DNA of 64,000 bases from Salvia splendens. Its lineage: Eukaryota > Streptophyta > Magnoliopsida > Lamiales > Lamiaceae. Under the pieces are notes generated by a model that was not told the DNA's origin, did not search any database, and worked only from the letters and a program-made list of their open reading frames with translations. This document shows positions 23,697-35,415 of the stretch, piece by piece (the stretch's first letter is position 1; every line of letters starts with the position of its first letter). The translations under genes and the position numbers were made by a program. The stretch covers positions 22,986,063 to 23,050,062 of the forward strand of contig NC_056049.1 of assembly GCF_004379255.2 (NCBI RefSeq), written 5' to 3'.

Positions 23697-24829
23697 CTAC
23701 TCCGCCGGCGAATCATTTTCCGAGGGAGGCGTTGGAGGCGGAATACCAAGTTGTGCCGCCAAATACACAATGCCGGCATGATGGGCTTGAAATTGGGCAG
23801 GCGTCATGCGGGAAGTATTCGCCATCGTGGCGGTAAAGTACATGGACATTAAGGAGGAGGGCGGCCCCTTGGGAGCCCGCCTGGCTTGATTCACCTCGGC
23901 CCCTCCTCCCTCTAGCCGCCTTCGCTGCCTTGGTCCCTTGCGGCCGACGGCGCCCACGGGAGGACCCCCTGCATCATCCGTCGTGCCCTCAACCTCCTGC
24001 GAGGCAACCTCTTGTGTGGCGCTTCCTGAACCGCCCCCACTATACGATTATTGGCCACTCGCCGTGTGCTTCGTGCGCTTCGAGGTCGAGCCACGTGCTG
24101 GACTGGACACCGCCGGCCCACCTTGCCTCGTCTTTGACGGACTCCCAAACATTGACATGTCTGAATTCTTTGCCGGTGTCGTCGAAATAGACTCGCAAAG
24201 CCGATCTCAGAATGTTGGCTCCCGTAGCTCCGCTTTGGTAATGAGCCGCTTCTGTCTTGTAGATGCTCCAGAATTTTTTGACCTCTTTGTCGACTCGGTC
24301 AAAGTGAGCGCGGAGCATCTTCAATGTGCGGCGGCGGAACCCCTTCGGCTTAATCTCGTTGTAGGCTTCGGTGACCTTTTCCCAGAAGCACTTTCGGGTT
24401 TGTTGATTCCCGACGATGGGATCGTACGAGATGCTGATCCAGGCGTTGTACACAGCCATCGTGTCCTTGCGGCTGTACGGATGCCGGCCTACATCCTCCT
24501 CCTCCTCGGCCGCCTCCACCTCTTCCTCCACGGCGTCGAATGCCCTAGAGCTTCCACCGCCTTGTCCTCCTTCCGGAGTGGGTTCATCTGGATAATCCTC
24601 CTGAATTTGGGATAATCCATGCGAATACCTCGGAGCGGAGGGACGAGCGTATGCATCAACATCAAAATGGGGTGGTTGGTACCCCGCTGGCGTCGACGAG
24701 CCCTGGGTGCCCAGCGTCGACGAACCAAAACCGGAGCCGGAATCACCCAAGATATTGTACATGCCCCCAGTCTCCAAACGCGTTGATGTCAAACCCGCCG
24801 GAGCAACCCTCGTTTCCGTCGCCGGACAT
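23697..24829 (-). pseudogene. Harbinger Myb/SANT-like accessory protein (H3), frameshifted
   Basis: ATG at 24829 begins MSGDGNEGCSGGFDINAFGD. The frame then shifts (about 24770) into MYNILGDSGSGFGSS and runs to 24040 through RKDTMAVYNAWISISYDPIV, CFWEKVTEAYNEIKPKGF and AHFDRVDKEVKKFW, a trihelix/SANT-like fold. Further shifts lead to RPQGTKAAKAARG, the NAM-associated RPxGxKAAK signature, and to the C-terminus ANTSRMTPAQFQAHHAGI ending at 23697. Three or more frame changes make it a pseudogene. Confidence 0.8.
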
Positions 24830-25250
24830 TTTGTGATGAAAATTGGAGAGGTTAGATGAAAATTGGAGAGGAGATGAAGATGATTTGGGAATAATAGATG
24901 TGTGTTTGTGTGTAATGAGGATGAAATATGAGTATTTATAGAGTAAAAAATAAAAAATAAAAAAAACGGTCGAAAAAAAACGGTAATATTACCGTTTTCA
25001 TTTTTTAAATTTTTTTTAATATTAAATTTGATTTTTTTTTAAAAATGATTTATTGCGTCAGCGTGACGAAGCCACTCGCGGGCCGGCGAGTGGGCGTCAC
25101 GCGTGGCGAGCCAGCCCGTGAGACGTCTCAGTGGGAAGGGTGTCTCGGCGAGACCGGGACGAGACGGGGCGCTGCAACGCGTCTCGCTGCCGTCTCGCCT
25201 CGGCGGGACGAGATACGAGCCACCCGCGGGACACGTTGCGGGTGGCCTCA

Positions 25251-26695
25251 GAAAAATCAAATTTTCTGAAATAATGTATCTAAATCTTTTATTAAGTTAA
25301 GTTGAATAGAACGAAAGTCTCAAACCTTTGATACATATTAGTGTTAAGTGTATCTAACTCTTAACTTGTACTCCATCAAAAGGCATGAATAGAACGAAAG
25401 TCACCAACCTTTGATACATATAGTGTTAAGTGTATCTAACTCTTAACTTGTACTCCATCAAAAGGCATGTGCGTAGAGAAAGTAAGTCACGCTTAATAGA
25501 TCCACACTTTACTTTCATTTCTTACTTTTTTAACAATTGACATAGAAATAAAGAGACAACAAATGTTTTATTTTTTTTAATTAAAAAGGAAATGACTATG
25601 AAACGTACTAAAATAGCAAAATGACTCTATTATTATTGAACGGATGAAGTAACATGTAAATTTTAATGAGCAAGTTATGTGCATTTATAATTTTAAAATA
25701 TACTACCATAGAGTATATTTTTCTTTCTCTATACTATATCTATCTTATCTTTATTACAAATTTTATCATTATCAATCTTACTTACTTTACCAATTATACC
25801 ATTCAAATGCTATAAAACTTATTATAGACAAGACACATTAAATAAAAATATATATATAAAAAATATTTATTGGGTTAATTCAATGATGGATGTATAAATT
25901 ATTCGCATTGAAGGTTGATGCACATGTTAGAGAAATTAATAGTCTACTGAGTAATGTTGGATTGAACGAAAGTTACCACTAATTTAAACATATAATTAAA
26001 ATTTATAAAAAGTTATATATTTTTTAAATATTGTACATAAATATTTATTAAAGTAGATTAGATATATTAAATGAAAATTATAATGGTATAGTACTATATA
26101 TATTTTTATATATCTAACTCGTGAATACGAATTTTGATATAACTAACTTAAATTATGAGTTAGTTACATCAAAAGGTGGGTAAGATAAGATGTTAATGGT
26201 TGCCAACATGTTCTCACCATGAGTGTGGATCCACCTTTTAATAGATCCATACCTTTTGCATTTCTTTTATTTTCAATTTGTTTGAATTTGTTGAATTTAA
26301 CTTGCACCATATGCATCTTAAACAAAAGAAACTTATCATAGTAAGAAAATACTAATGCTAATGAAAACCTAATGGTAATATACAGTGTTTAACAATTATA
26401 TTTTTCTCTTTATATATTTTTCTTATTTTATGTAGTTCCTTTGTCCACAAATACATGTTCTAAATTTTCTTCTTAGCTTCCTTCACCGTTATATGTCCCA
26501 ATTATATTTAACAATTTTGTTACATGAATCACATATTTAACCAGCTCATTTCACTCATATTTTATCATAAAATTTAAATATAAAAGTAAATTTCTTAATA
26601 ACTTTTTCCATTCACTATATTTTACACTTTTTAAAATTTAAGCTGAGTCAAAATAGAATGAGTATTTATGGATGAAAAAATAATTAAAAAACATA
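25251..26695. repeat. AT-rich DNA with copies of a dispersed repeat; 80-bp tandem duplication
   Basis: About 25307-25468 holds two tandem copies of an 80-bp unit (AACCTTTGATACATAT to CCATCAAAAGGCAT). Near 25955 the recurring motif TTGGATTGAACGAAAGTTACC appears. At 26132-26174 there is a 43-bp imperfect palindrome also found at 27.5, 32.0, 32.3 and 39.6 kb. No gene. Confidence 0.65.
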
Positions 26696-26901
26696 TTCTC
26701 TGTCCCTGAAGAGTATTCACTATTTCCTTTTTCGTATGTCACCAAAGAGCATGAACATTTCAATTTTGGAAACTCTCTTTTCTCTAATGAGATGAAACTC
26801 ATTCTCCACTAGCAATACTTAAAAAAACTTTCTCTATCTATCTCTTTTACTTTACCAATAATGCAAAAAACCCGCGTCATACTCTTTGGAGACGGAGGGA
26901 G
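26696..26901. mobile_element. Stowaway MITE (about 206 bp), diverged left end
   Basis: Left end TTCTCTGTCCCTGAAGAGTA and right end, reverse-complemented, CTCCCTCCGTCTCCAAAGAG are related inverted ends flanked by TA (26694-26695 and 26902-26903). Confidence 0.7.
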
Positions 26902-26903
26902 TA

Positions 26904-27842
26904 TCATAGATAAAATGCATGTTATGTTGTGTTGATTCACTAATGGTAATGGGGGTAAATTATTTTTTTTAATAAAAGGCGAAAGAATAGTTTGCTATGT
27001 GCTCAACGCGCGGCTACATATGGGGGGTGGGGGAGGGGTATAAATTATTATATTTACATGGAAGGTTGACGTAGAATGGAAGTACAACTAATTTAAATCT
27101 ATAGGATATAAGTATATAAAAGGCGAGTTTTGAATAAATTAACATAATTGTCATTCTAACCGTTACATTTTGATTTCAATGCATAATTTATAATTGCCAT
27201 CAGACCCGTTACATATTAATGTAAAAAAGTTTTTGCATTCATTATGTAAAAAATGAAAGATTTTAAAAGTTGAGATTAAATTCGTACGTCCTTCAGTATT
27301 TAGAATTAAATTCACACGCTTTTCAGAATTTGTCATTTTTATTGCATATTGTTGACAAAGGCTTTCATATATCAAATCCATCTGCTACAACTAAGGAGCC
27401 TCAAAATAAATTAATAATAGGTGTGAAGTGTTACACTAGTATATAAATGTTTATTGAGATAATTAAATTAAATGAATTCACAAAGTTTCAATGTATCTAA
27501 CCATTAAATACGACTTTTGATGTATATAACTCTGACTAGGAGTCATGTATATCAAAAGATGTGCTTATTATAGTGGTCTTATCGGTTAAAAGATCCATAC
27601 TCTTTGTTTTTTTCTTTTTGTTTGAATCTTAGTTTATTGAGGTATGTTGAAATAAATGAGAGCTAATACTAATTCAAATATATAATTAACTTAAAACTAC
27701 TCCAGTCCAAAAAAAAATAGACAAAATTGTAAATGACAAAAAATTTAATAAGCAAATGGTAAAGTATGAGAAAGAGGAAAAATAATGTTAAAATAGCATT
27801 AGTGGATTGTGAGGTTCATATTATAAAATGATGTGTGGTTAA
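26904..27842. other. AT-rich DNA with dispersed-repeat pieces
   Basis: Contains the recurring 43-bp palindrome at 27515-27557 and GGATTGATCTACTAATGG-like repeat pieces. No gene or RNA recognised. Confidence 0.5.
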
Positions 27843-27937
27843 TATTCCCCCATCCCTGAAAAGGATTACGAATTATTTTTTTTAGTCCGTCTCTGAAAAG
27901 TATGAACTTTTTAATTTTAGAAATCCTACTACACCGA

Positions 27938-28501
27938 TAGGGGTGAGCAAAAAAACCGGAAACCGAATATCCGAACCGAACCAAATCGAAATTTTGAAAT
28001 TCGGTTCGGTTTTTTCGGTTTTTCGGTTTGGTTCGGTTTTAAAAATTAAAAATTTTCAATTTTTCGGTTCGGTTCGGGCGAAGAAAAAAACTGAAAAACC
28101 GAATTATATATATTCTATTAATTTAATATATTATATTATATATAATATATATATTCTTTTAATATATTCTACTATATAATATATATTATATGTATTATTA
28201 ATTTTATATTATATATAAATATTCTATTAGTATATATAAAATAAAATAAAATCCACATATATAAATATATATTTATATTTTATATTTATTTTTTTCAGGT
28301 TTTTCGGTTTTTCGGTTTTTTTTTTCGAGTTTTTCGGTTTTGTTCGGGTTTTTCGGTTTTTTAAGTTCGGTTTTTGGTTTTTCGGTTTCGGTTTTTCAGT
28401 TTTTTGGGTTCGGTTCGGTTTGGATTTTGAACTAAATTCGGTTTTTCGGTTTTGGTTCGTTTTGGCAAAAAACCGAACCGAAACCCGAATGCACACCCCT
28501 A
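27938..28501. mobile_element. hAT-type non-autonomous element with TTTTTCGGTT subterminal repeats
   Basis: Ends TAGGGGTGAGCAAAAAAACC and, reverse-complemented, TAGGGGTGTGCATTCGGGTT are inverted. The flanking 8-mers TACACCGA (27930-27937) and TACACCGC (28502-28509) match at 7 of 8 positions. The terminal 100-200 bp are dense in TTCGGTTTTTCGG; the centre is TA-rich. No ORF. Confidence 0.87.
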
Positions 28502-28592
28502 TACACCGCTAATAATGTGAACCTCATTTTCCACTAATACTATTTCCACAATTCTTTCTCCACGTCTCTTTTATTTTACCAATTATGCATTA

Positions 28593-30190
28593 GGACATCC
28601 ACAATGGGGCGCCCTAAAGCCCGCCCTATGCACCGCTACGTCAGCATTTAATCCTCCTGCCCTTCCACCTGCAGTGGGGCGCCCTATAGGTTTTACTATT
28701 GTTTTGTTAATTAATTTAAATGTTTTCAAATATATAAATGCAAACTAATTAAAAAACACAACGATTAAATAGAAACGGCAAATAATACATTGATTAAAAA
28801 AAGTTACAATGGTTATAAATAAAAAAAAATTGACTATTCTACAAAAGCCCCAACTTCCGGCGCAACTCATCGATCAACCCCTGGAGGAATTCGGCTCTGG
28901 TCGGATCCGTACACTTCATAAGAGCATTGTGCGTATCCAACAACGTCCGCGCCATCGAGGCCGTTGCCAAATCCATGTAGGCAATTGTTGCCGGGGTCGG
29001 GGTCGGGATCGGCGATGGGGGGCGACGGCCGTGGAGGATGTCGTCTTCGTCTTCCCCTTGTTCTTCGCAGCCTTGACGCCTATAGGACGCCGCCGGGAGG
29101 ACATCGGTGTGCCGGAACTCTATTCCTCCGTGCACGTCCGGTTGAGGTCCACCGGACGAGTTCCGCTTTCGCTGGTCGTGTAACCACCAGTGTCGGTGGT
29201 CTTCGTCCTCTTTGTCGCACGGGTGTGCAGAATCCCGCCTTGGAACTTCTGCTTGTCCCTCAAGAGCGCCAGATGCTGAAATGCTTGAAGTCGCCGTACA
29301 TGGATTGTTACGACAACAGCGCTCTATCGCGCACGTCACTCAAGCTCTCGCCGCTTCCCTGATCCCTCGAGCACTTCTCGTACTCTGCCGCAAACAGGTT
29401 GACTTGCTTCTTCACCTGATCCCAGTGCTTGCGGAGCTGCTCCCTTTGGCGCTTGTACGCGCTCGGCGACTTCGCCTCATTGTAGCGCTCTGCGATGCGC
29501 TCCCAGTACGCGAGCTGCTTTTGGTTGTTCGTGAATATTGGGTCCTCCAATATATCCACCCAACACCTCGCCAAGACGAGGGTTTCATCCGGCTGGTAGT
29601 TTGTACGGCCGGGGGCGTACTCTTCATTCGTTGCCAGAGGTGGCAACTTGTACGGGCGGTGCTTGGTCCGCTTCTTTCTGGCGGGGGCGGCGGCCGAGGG
29701 CTCGTCGGCGGAGGGGGCGGCGGCGGCGCGACGGGAAGGGGCGGCAGGGCGAGTTTGAGATGGCTCCATGTAAGAGAGACCGTACGAATCCGTACTGAAG
29801 TCGGGGTCGTACTGCGTGTTGTGGTCGAACGACCGATATTCGCCAGGTTGTGTACCCGGCCACCGTGCGCCATCTCCAAATATCGGGCTACCAGGACTTG
29901 AGTATCCACCGGAATCCATTTTATAGCGTAATTTGAGAGTTGAAAAGTGAATCGAAAAGTTACAAATGAAATCTGAGGATAGGGTATTTATATAAACAAA
30001 AATTTTGAATTTTTTTATAAAAAAACTAAAACGCGTTGCATCGTCCGCGTCGCCCACAGTGGGCGGATGATCCGCGGACTAAGCTTAGGGCGCGGACGAC
30101 GCATCGTCCGTCGTCCGCGCACCCACTGTGGCGGACGATAGGGCGCCCGATGCATCGGGCGCGTTATCGTCTGCCCCATTGTGGATGCTC
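28593..30190 (-). mobile_element. PIF/Harbinger element H4 (1598 bp), SANT-ORF only
   Basis: Inverted ends are GGACATCCACAATGGGGC on the left and GAGCATCCACAATGGGGC reverse-complemented on the right. The 3-bp duplication TTA lies at 28590-28592 and 30191-30193. It holds a minus-strand Myb/SANT-like ORF with a TATA box (TTTATATAAATACC, near 29984) and no transposase. It is inserted inside a Stowaway MITE. Confidence 0.88.
28839..29919 (-). pseudogene. Harbinger Myb/SANT-like accessory protein (H4), frameshifted C-terminal half
   Basis: ATG at 29919 (MDSGGYSSPGSPIFGDG) opens a clean frame of about 200 residues. It includes a Lys/Arg-rich patch (RKKRTKHRPYK) and the SANT/trihelix-like core TLVLARCWVDILEDPIFTNN, YWERIAERYNEAKSPSAYKR and KHWDQVKKQVNLFAAEYEKC. 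It stops after 29308. The reading then resumes in other frames with RPIGVKAAKNKGK, the NAM-associated signature, and ends AEFLQGLIDELRRKLGLL at 28839. A truncated DNA-binding half could still be made. Confidence 0.82.
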
Positions 30191-30242
30191 TTAAAATCCG
30201 TGCTCAACTAAATGTTCAAACTTTCTAGGGACGGAAGGAGTA

Positions 30243-32660
30243 TTGAAACGTGGTCTGTCGTGTGAGTGTGTGTATAATAAATTCCTAGATCGAGCTACCA
30301 AGTCCACTGAATCCACTAAACACTAGGTCTAGGAACTCAAAGCGACACGGAAGACTCTGGCTATGGACACACAAACTCTCGTGTTTCAAAGATCCCTCAA
30401 CACGTTATACTATAGACTAGTATAGAGAAGCAATGGGTCGATCCCACGAAGATGGACGCGCAAGAAAGCATCTAGAGATTTTTTGTTAGAAAACGGCTGC
30501 TGCCACGCAAACTTTGGTTGAGGTATTCTACTTCTAGACCTAGGCACAAAATTAGACACTAGACCTAGTAAACTGTAAACAACATGCAGTGCTTTAACAT
30601 CCTTAGAACTACGGAATTTTAAACTTACTTCCTAGATAGAGCAAACGATTACCAACTATAGCTAAACAGAACACAACTAAAAATTGGGGACCAACTTCCA
30701 GAAATATCAAATACGGAATTAAAGCTGCAACTAACTAACAAAGCATCTAACTGACAACGACATGCATCACATCAACTAAATCAAACACGAAGATGGAGAA
30801 AACAGAGCATATACCGAGATTCAAACAAAATGTAAAAATTCGGACGTCGGAAACTTGCAAACAACCGGAAATAAAACAGATCTACGTATACTAGGCGGAA
30901 TGAAATGAAAACACGAAAGCTAGGCATAAATCTCAATCACTCTTCAGATCCAACGTCGGAAACTCAATCCACTCCGGATCCAAGCAGTCCGAACCCAACA
31001 GCAACCAAAATCAACTCCATAGTTCCCGATTCACCCAGATCTACTTCGATCAACACCAGATTCCAGCAATTTCACCAAATTCATCAACCAACACAAAACT
31101 CAAACATCCAACTCAGCAACTACAACAAACGCAAAATAATGAACACCCATAATCGAAATCAACAGAAACTCGTTAATGGCGGAAAACAGAAATTTCATAA
31201 ACTAAAGCATTTCGACAGAAAATAGGGCCGAGCTCCGAACGGCGAAGCTCGGTGAAATTCACGACAGAAAACTAAAATGAAAGCGATTTAAATTGTTTCT
31301 TCGCCCTCCACGAGGACGGTGTTACTCCGACGACTAACTAGTAACCAGTAACCCAGAACTACCCTACAATTTTCCCATCAAAACCCAAAAGTGTGTAGAA
31401 GTGAAGTGAGCTGCAAACTAAATCTGTTACTGAGGTCCCCACCGAGAGGATCCCTCCAGATTGCATGCTTCCTTCCTTATATAGGTGCGGTAGGATCTTC
31501 TAGAAACCTTCGCAGAAATCTCCATTCTGCCCTTCAGCTTCACGATCCCTCCGTCTAGTTGTTTCCTCCGAATTTGCTCACTTATTCACCATAATTGCAT
31601 GGTCCTTGGAATCCACCTTCTTTGTTCCTCGACCTGGTGAATTCTTCTACACACCTGACTTAAAAACATGTGTTAAACCTTATAATTGTATGAATTTACC
31701 CCCTACACCTACGCATGAAATTAGCTTTATCAAGTATGTTGTTTAAAACTTTACAGATTTAGAATTTGTTTAATTTTGAAGGACGACCCAAAGTTGTAAA
31801 ACTACTTTATTTTTTATAGACGAAGATAGTAGAAAAATATGAGTTTTCAAAATTTTGTATATAAATGTTAAGTGAGTTATATTGAATTAAATGAAAGGTA
31901 GTATCTTTTGATCTATTTTATTATTAAATGTGACTTTTAATATATTCAACTCTTAAGTACGTCTTTTGATGTTTTTAACTTTAATTTTGAGTTAGGTATA
32001 TCAAAAAATGTGCTTATTGAGAAGTGAGTGTCTCTATGATTGTGGATTTCTTTGTCTCTATGATTGTGGACACCGCTGTTAAAGGCCCCACACTTGTTTT
32101 GAATTTCTTTGTCTACTTTATGATTTATAAAGTTATGCTAATAGTTATTACTAATTTGAATCTATAATTAATTTATTAGAAAATGTTATAAGTTTTAAGA
32201 AATTTGGATTTAAAATTTTCTTTTGTTATATTGAATTAAATTTAAATTAATAACTTTTTCTATTTAATATAATTAGTATTTGACATTTTTGATATATTTG
32301 ACTTTTGAATACGTCTTTAAATGCATTTAACTCTAATTCGAGTTAGATGCATCGGAAGACGTGCCAATAAAAAGTGGGTGGTAGCTAGCATGTGGGCTCC
32401 ATGACAGCTGCCCATTTCAAAAGATTCAAAATGTATGCTTTTCTTTTTGACTCTTTCACTTTTATTTTCATTTTCATTTTCATTTTCAAATTTCAAATTA
32501 TTTAAAATTATTGAATTTAGTAATACAACAATATCTACATAACAGTATGCCTCTTATATAAATGTTTACAAGATTTAATTTGATATAGCATGGGTAACAG
32601 GGAAATTTTAATGAGCTAAGCTATGTTCATTTAAGATTTTAAATTATACTGTATTATATA
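30243..32660. other. non-coding, retroelement-like block then AT-rich dispersed repeat
   Basis: From 30243 to about 31735 the DNA is less AT-rich and includes AAGCAATGGGTCGATCCCAC and CCTTATATAGGTGCGG, a style seen in non-coding LTR elements, but no ends or ORFs could be fixed. From about 31735 it is AT-rich repeat DNA with two copies of the 43-bp palindrome (31964-32006 and 32315-32358). The 30905-31225 frame has no family resemblance. Confidence 0.45.
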
Positions 32661-32663
32661 GTA

Positions 32664-32914
32664 CTCCCTCCGTCCCCGAATAAGAGTCGCTAATTTCCAT
32701 TTTGGGCCGTCCCCCATTAAGAGTCACTCTTCATTTTTACCATAAATGGTAGTTGGCCCCACATTCTACTAACTCACTCCACTCACATTTTATTATAAAA
32801 CCAATATAAAAATGTGGGTCCCACATTCCACTAACTTTTTCAACCAACTTTTCTCTACATTTCTTAAAACTCGTGCCCGGTCAAAGAGCGACTCCTATTA
32901 GGGGACGGAGGGAG
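32664..32914. mobile_element. Stowaway MITE (251 bp)
   Basis: Ends CTCCCTCCGTCCCCGAATAA and, reverse-complemented, CTCCCTCCGTCCCCTAATAG are almost perfect inverted repeats, flanked by TA (32662-32663, 32915-32916). The interior is non-coding. It lies about 570 bp upstream of the SUVH start codon. Confidence 0.92.
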
Positions 32915-32916
32915 TA

Positions 32917-33483
32917 ATTTTTTTATGTTTCAATTTCTTATTTTTTGTTGTTTATTTTGTTTATTTGCTTCGGCATAAATATTATTTTTTCCATTTCTAA
33001 TTGTGAGGTTTTATAATGATAATTTCAGAGTAAAGCATTAAAGCAATTTTAGATATTATGATAGCTTTGAAATTTTGTTAAATTATATTTTTTCCAAATC
33101 ATGTTAACTATGTAGTAACAATAAAATAAAAGGAAAAGTTTATATTAAACGATATTTTGGTATGTTATAGTAAAAGTATTTTCGATCAAAGCACTTAATT
33201 ATCAAATAAATACAATCGTCTTATTTATTAAGTAAAACATGTAGTAATAACTTTCGTAATTAAACTTGATATTCTTCTTACCATCATACATTCACACTAA
33301 ATACGATTCCTCAAAAAACACACACGCACTAAAACAGCCACTTTTTCACCTCCTTTTTCTTCTTCCTTGTTTCCTCCATTTCTCACCTCCTTCAACCACT
33401 TCTCCCCCAAATTCACACACACAACACACACACTAAACCCTCCCCCACTCCCTCCGCCGCCGGACCACCAAATTCCTCCAGAA
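32917..33483 (+). promoter_or_regulatory. promoter and leader region of the SUVH gene
   Basis: AT-rich to about 33280, then a CT- and CA-rich leader typical of plant 5' UTRs. An upstream in-frame ATG at 33367 would add 39 Pro/Thr-rich residues, but these look like translated leader (repeats of ACACAC and CTCC). Confidence 0.5.
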
Positions 33484-35415
33484 ATGGATTATAATTCGCT
33501 GCTCCCGTTCCCGGATTTGAACCACCTTCCCTCCACCTCCTCCACCTCCCCCACCCCTCTCATCGTCCCCAAAATCGAACCTAAGCTCGAGCCTCTAGAC
33601 GAAACCCTACCGTCTCCGCTGCCGCCGGCGGCGCCACCCGCTCTCGACCTCTTCTCGGAATACAATCGTCTCTGCGGCTTATTCCAGTCCACAATTCCCG
33701 GGGGAATTCAGCCAAACGGCGCCGTTTCAGCTCTTCCGAATTCGCACCCCGATTCACTGGCGCTTGTACCCGTACCCGACCCGAATCCGAACCTCTCCGA
33801 CGTCGTCGTTCTGTCGCCACCTGGAAGCGGGCGGAAGCTGCCGAACCGCTCCGCCGAGATGGTGCGGATCACGGATCTCAAGGCGGAGGACGAGCTCTAC
33901 TTCCGCGACACGGTGAGGAAGACGCGGATGCTCTTCGAGTCGCTTCGCATCTTCGCAATCGTGGAGGACGAGAAGCGGCGGGACACTCTTGGCGCGAACC
34001 GCCGCACCAGGGGGGATTTGAAGGCGGCGGCGATAATGAGGGAGCGGGGGCTGTGGATCAACCGTGACAAGAGGATCGTGGGGAGTATGCCGGGGGTTTT
34101 GGTAGGGGATGCGTTCTTTTTCAGGATGGAATTGTGTGTGATTGGATTGCACGGGCAGGCGCAGGCCGGGATTGATTACGTTCCGTCCAGCCAGAGCTCG
34201 AATGGGGAGCCGATTGCGACGAGCATTATTGTTTCAGGTGGATATGAAGATGATGAGGATTCAGGGGATGTGATAGTGTACACTGGACATGGAGGGCAGG
34301 ACAACCATGGAAGGCAGGTGATGCACCAGAAGCTTGAATGTGGGAATTTGGCTTTGGAGAGGAGCATGCATTATGGGGTCGAGGTGAGGGTGATTCGCGG
34401 CTTTAAATATGAAGGTAGTGCTAATGGTAAGGTTTATGTGTATGATGGATTGTATAAGATTGTTGATACTTGGTTCGATGTCGGGAAGTCGGGGTTTGGG
34501 GTTTTCAAGTTCAAGCTTATTAGGATAGAGAATCAGGTGGAGATGGGGAGTAGTATCTTTAAGTTTGCTGTGAGTTTGAGGACGCAGCCGTTGGGTGCCC
34601 GGCCTAGAGGCTATATCTCGCTTGATTTGTCGAACAAGAAGGAGAACTTTCCGGTTTTTTTCTTCAATGATGTTGATATGGATCATAGTCCGATGTATTG
34701 CGACTATCTTGTTACTACTGTTTTTCCACCATATGTGTATAATGTTGGAAGGGGTAATGGTTGTAATTGTGCGGGGGGGTGTCTGGATGATTGCTTATGT
34801 GCTATGAAAAACGGGGGTGAATTTGCGTATGATTTGCAGGGGATTTTGGTAAGGGGGAAGCCTTTGATATTTGAGTGTGGGCCACATTGTAGTTGCCCTC
34901 CCACTTGTCGTAATCGTGTGACGCAGAAGGGGGTTAGGAATAGATTTGAAGTGTTTAGGTCGAAGGAGACTGGTTGGGGAGTGAGGTCACTGGACTTGAT
35001 CCCGGCTGGTTCTTTTATTTGTGAGTTTGCGGGAGTTGTTCTCACTCGAGAGCAAGCACAGATATTCACAATGAATGGTGATAGGTTGGTTTACCCTAGC
35101 CGTTTTACCGGAAACTGGAAACAATGGGGAAATTTGTCAGAAGTATTCTCCGATTATGCTTGCCCAGAATCTCCATCAGTCCCTCCTCTGGATTTTGCCA
35201 TGGATGTTTCTAGAATGAGGAACATTGCATGCTATTTGAGCCATAGTACAAGTTCGAACGTCATGGTGCAGTTTGTATTGTATGATCATAATAACTTATC
35301 TTTCCCGCATGTCATGCTATTTGCTATGGAGAATATACCTCCCCTTAGAGAGCTGTCTCTTGATTATGGTGTAGCTGATGAATCAAATATGGGAAAACTT
35401 GCAATCTGCAACTAA
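33484..35415 (+). CDS. SUVH9: SUVH2/SUVH9-like SRA-SET protein of RNA-directed DNA methylation
   Basis: An intronless frame of 643 residues starts at MDYNSLLPFPDLNHLP; the ATG 39 codons upstream is less likely. A Pro-rich N-terminus is followed by the SRA/YDG methyl-DNA-binding domain (about 198-345; GSMPGVLVGDAFFFRMELCV and VYTGHGGQDN). Next come Cys-rich pre-SET (about 405-480; CNCAGGCLDDCLC and FECGPHCSCPPTCRNRV) and SET (about 486-640; ETGWGVRSLD and IPPLRELSLDYG). There is no post-SET Cys cluster, and the catalytic NHSC box reads SHSTSSN, as in SUVH2/9. Those proteins lack methyltransferase activity but bind methylated DNA and recruit Pol V through the DDR complex in the nucleus. SUVH2 versus SUVH9 is not resolved. 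Confidence 0.93.
   Translation: MDYNSLLPFPDLNHLPSTSSTSPTPLIVPKIEPKLEPLDETLPSPLPPAAPPALDLFSEYNRLCGLFQSTIPGGIQPNGAVSALPNSHPDSLALVPVPDPNPNLSDVVVLSPPGSGRKLPNRSAEMVRITDLKAEDELYFRDTVRKTRMLFESLRIFAIVEDEKRRDTLGANRRTRGDLKAAAIMRERGLWINRDKRIVGSMPGVLVGDAFFFRMELCVIGLHGQAQAGIDYVPSSQSSNGEPIATSIIVSGGYEDDEDSGDVIVYTGHGGQDNHGRQVMHQKLECGNLALERSMHYGVEVRVIRGFKYEGSANGKVYVYDGLYKIVDTWFDVGKSGFGVFKFKLIRIENQVEMGSSIFKFAVSLRTQPLGARPRGYISLDLSNKKENFPVFFFNDVDMDHSPMYCDYLVTTVFPPYVYNVGRGNGCNCAGGCLDDCLCAMKNGGEFAYDLQGILVRGKPLIFECGPHCSCPPTCRNRVTQKGVRNRFEVFRSKETGWGVRSLDLIPAGSFICEFAGVVLTREQAQIFTMNGDRLVYPSRFTGNWKQWGNLSEVFSDYACPESPSVPPLDFAMDVSRMRNIACYLSHSTSSNVMVQFVLYDHNNLSFPHVMLFAMENIPPLRELSLDYGVADESNMGKLAICN

Larger units (their letters stand above)
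22614..25247 (-). mobile_element. PIF/Harbinger element H3, containing a nested hAT
   Basis: Left end GACCATCCGCAACG and right end, reverse-complemented, GGCCACCCGCAACG form inverted repeats, flanked by TCA on both sides (22611-22613, 25248-25250). Without the nested hAT (22635-23375 plus one 8-bp duplication) the element is about 1.9 kb. It carries a minus-strand Myb/SANT-like ORF and GC-rich right subterminal DNA, but no transposase. Confidence 0.82.
27845..30240. mobile_element. Stowaway MITE split by two nested insertions
   Basis: Left end TTCCCCCATCCCTGAAAAGG at 27845 and right end, reverse-complemented, CTCCTTCCGTCCCTAGAAAG at 30240 are Stowaway ends flanked by TA (27843-27844, 30241-30242). 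Removing the hAT (27938-28501) and Harbinger H4 (28593-30190) leaves about 225 bp, a normal Stowaway length. The retained pieces are 27845-27937, about 28510-28592 and 30194-30240. Confidence 0.75.

Noticed and set aside
30905..31225. 106-codon plus-strand frame
   Set aside because: Ser/Asn/Gln-rich translation of CA-rich non-coding DNA, no recognisable domain or promoter.
33367..33483. Upstream ATG extension of SUVH (39 residues)
   Set aside because: Translated CA- and CT-repeats typical of a leader; the MDYNSLLPFPDLN start matches the family better.
34261..35069. Long antisense frames opposite the SUVH gene
   Set aside because: Shadows of the strongly supported plus-strand SUVH coding sequence.
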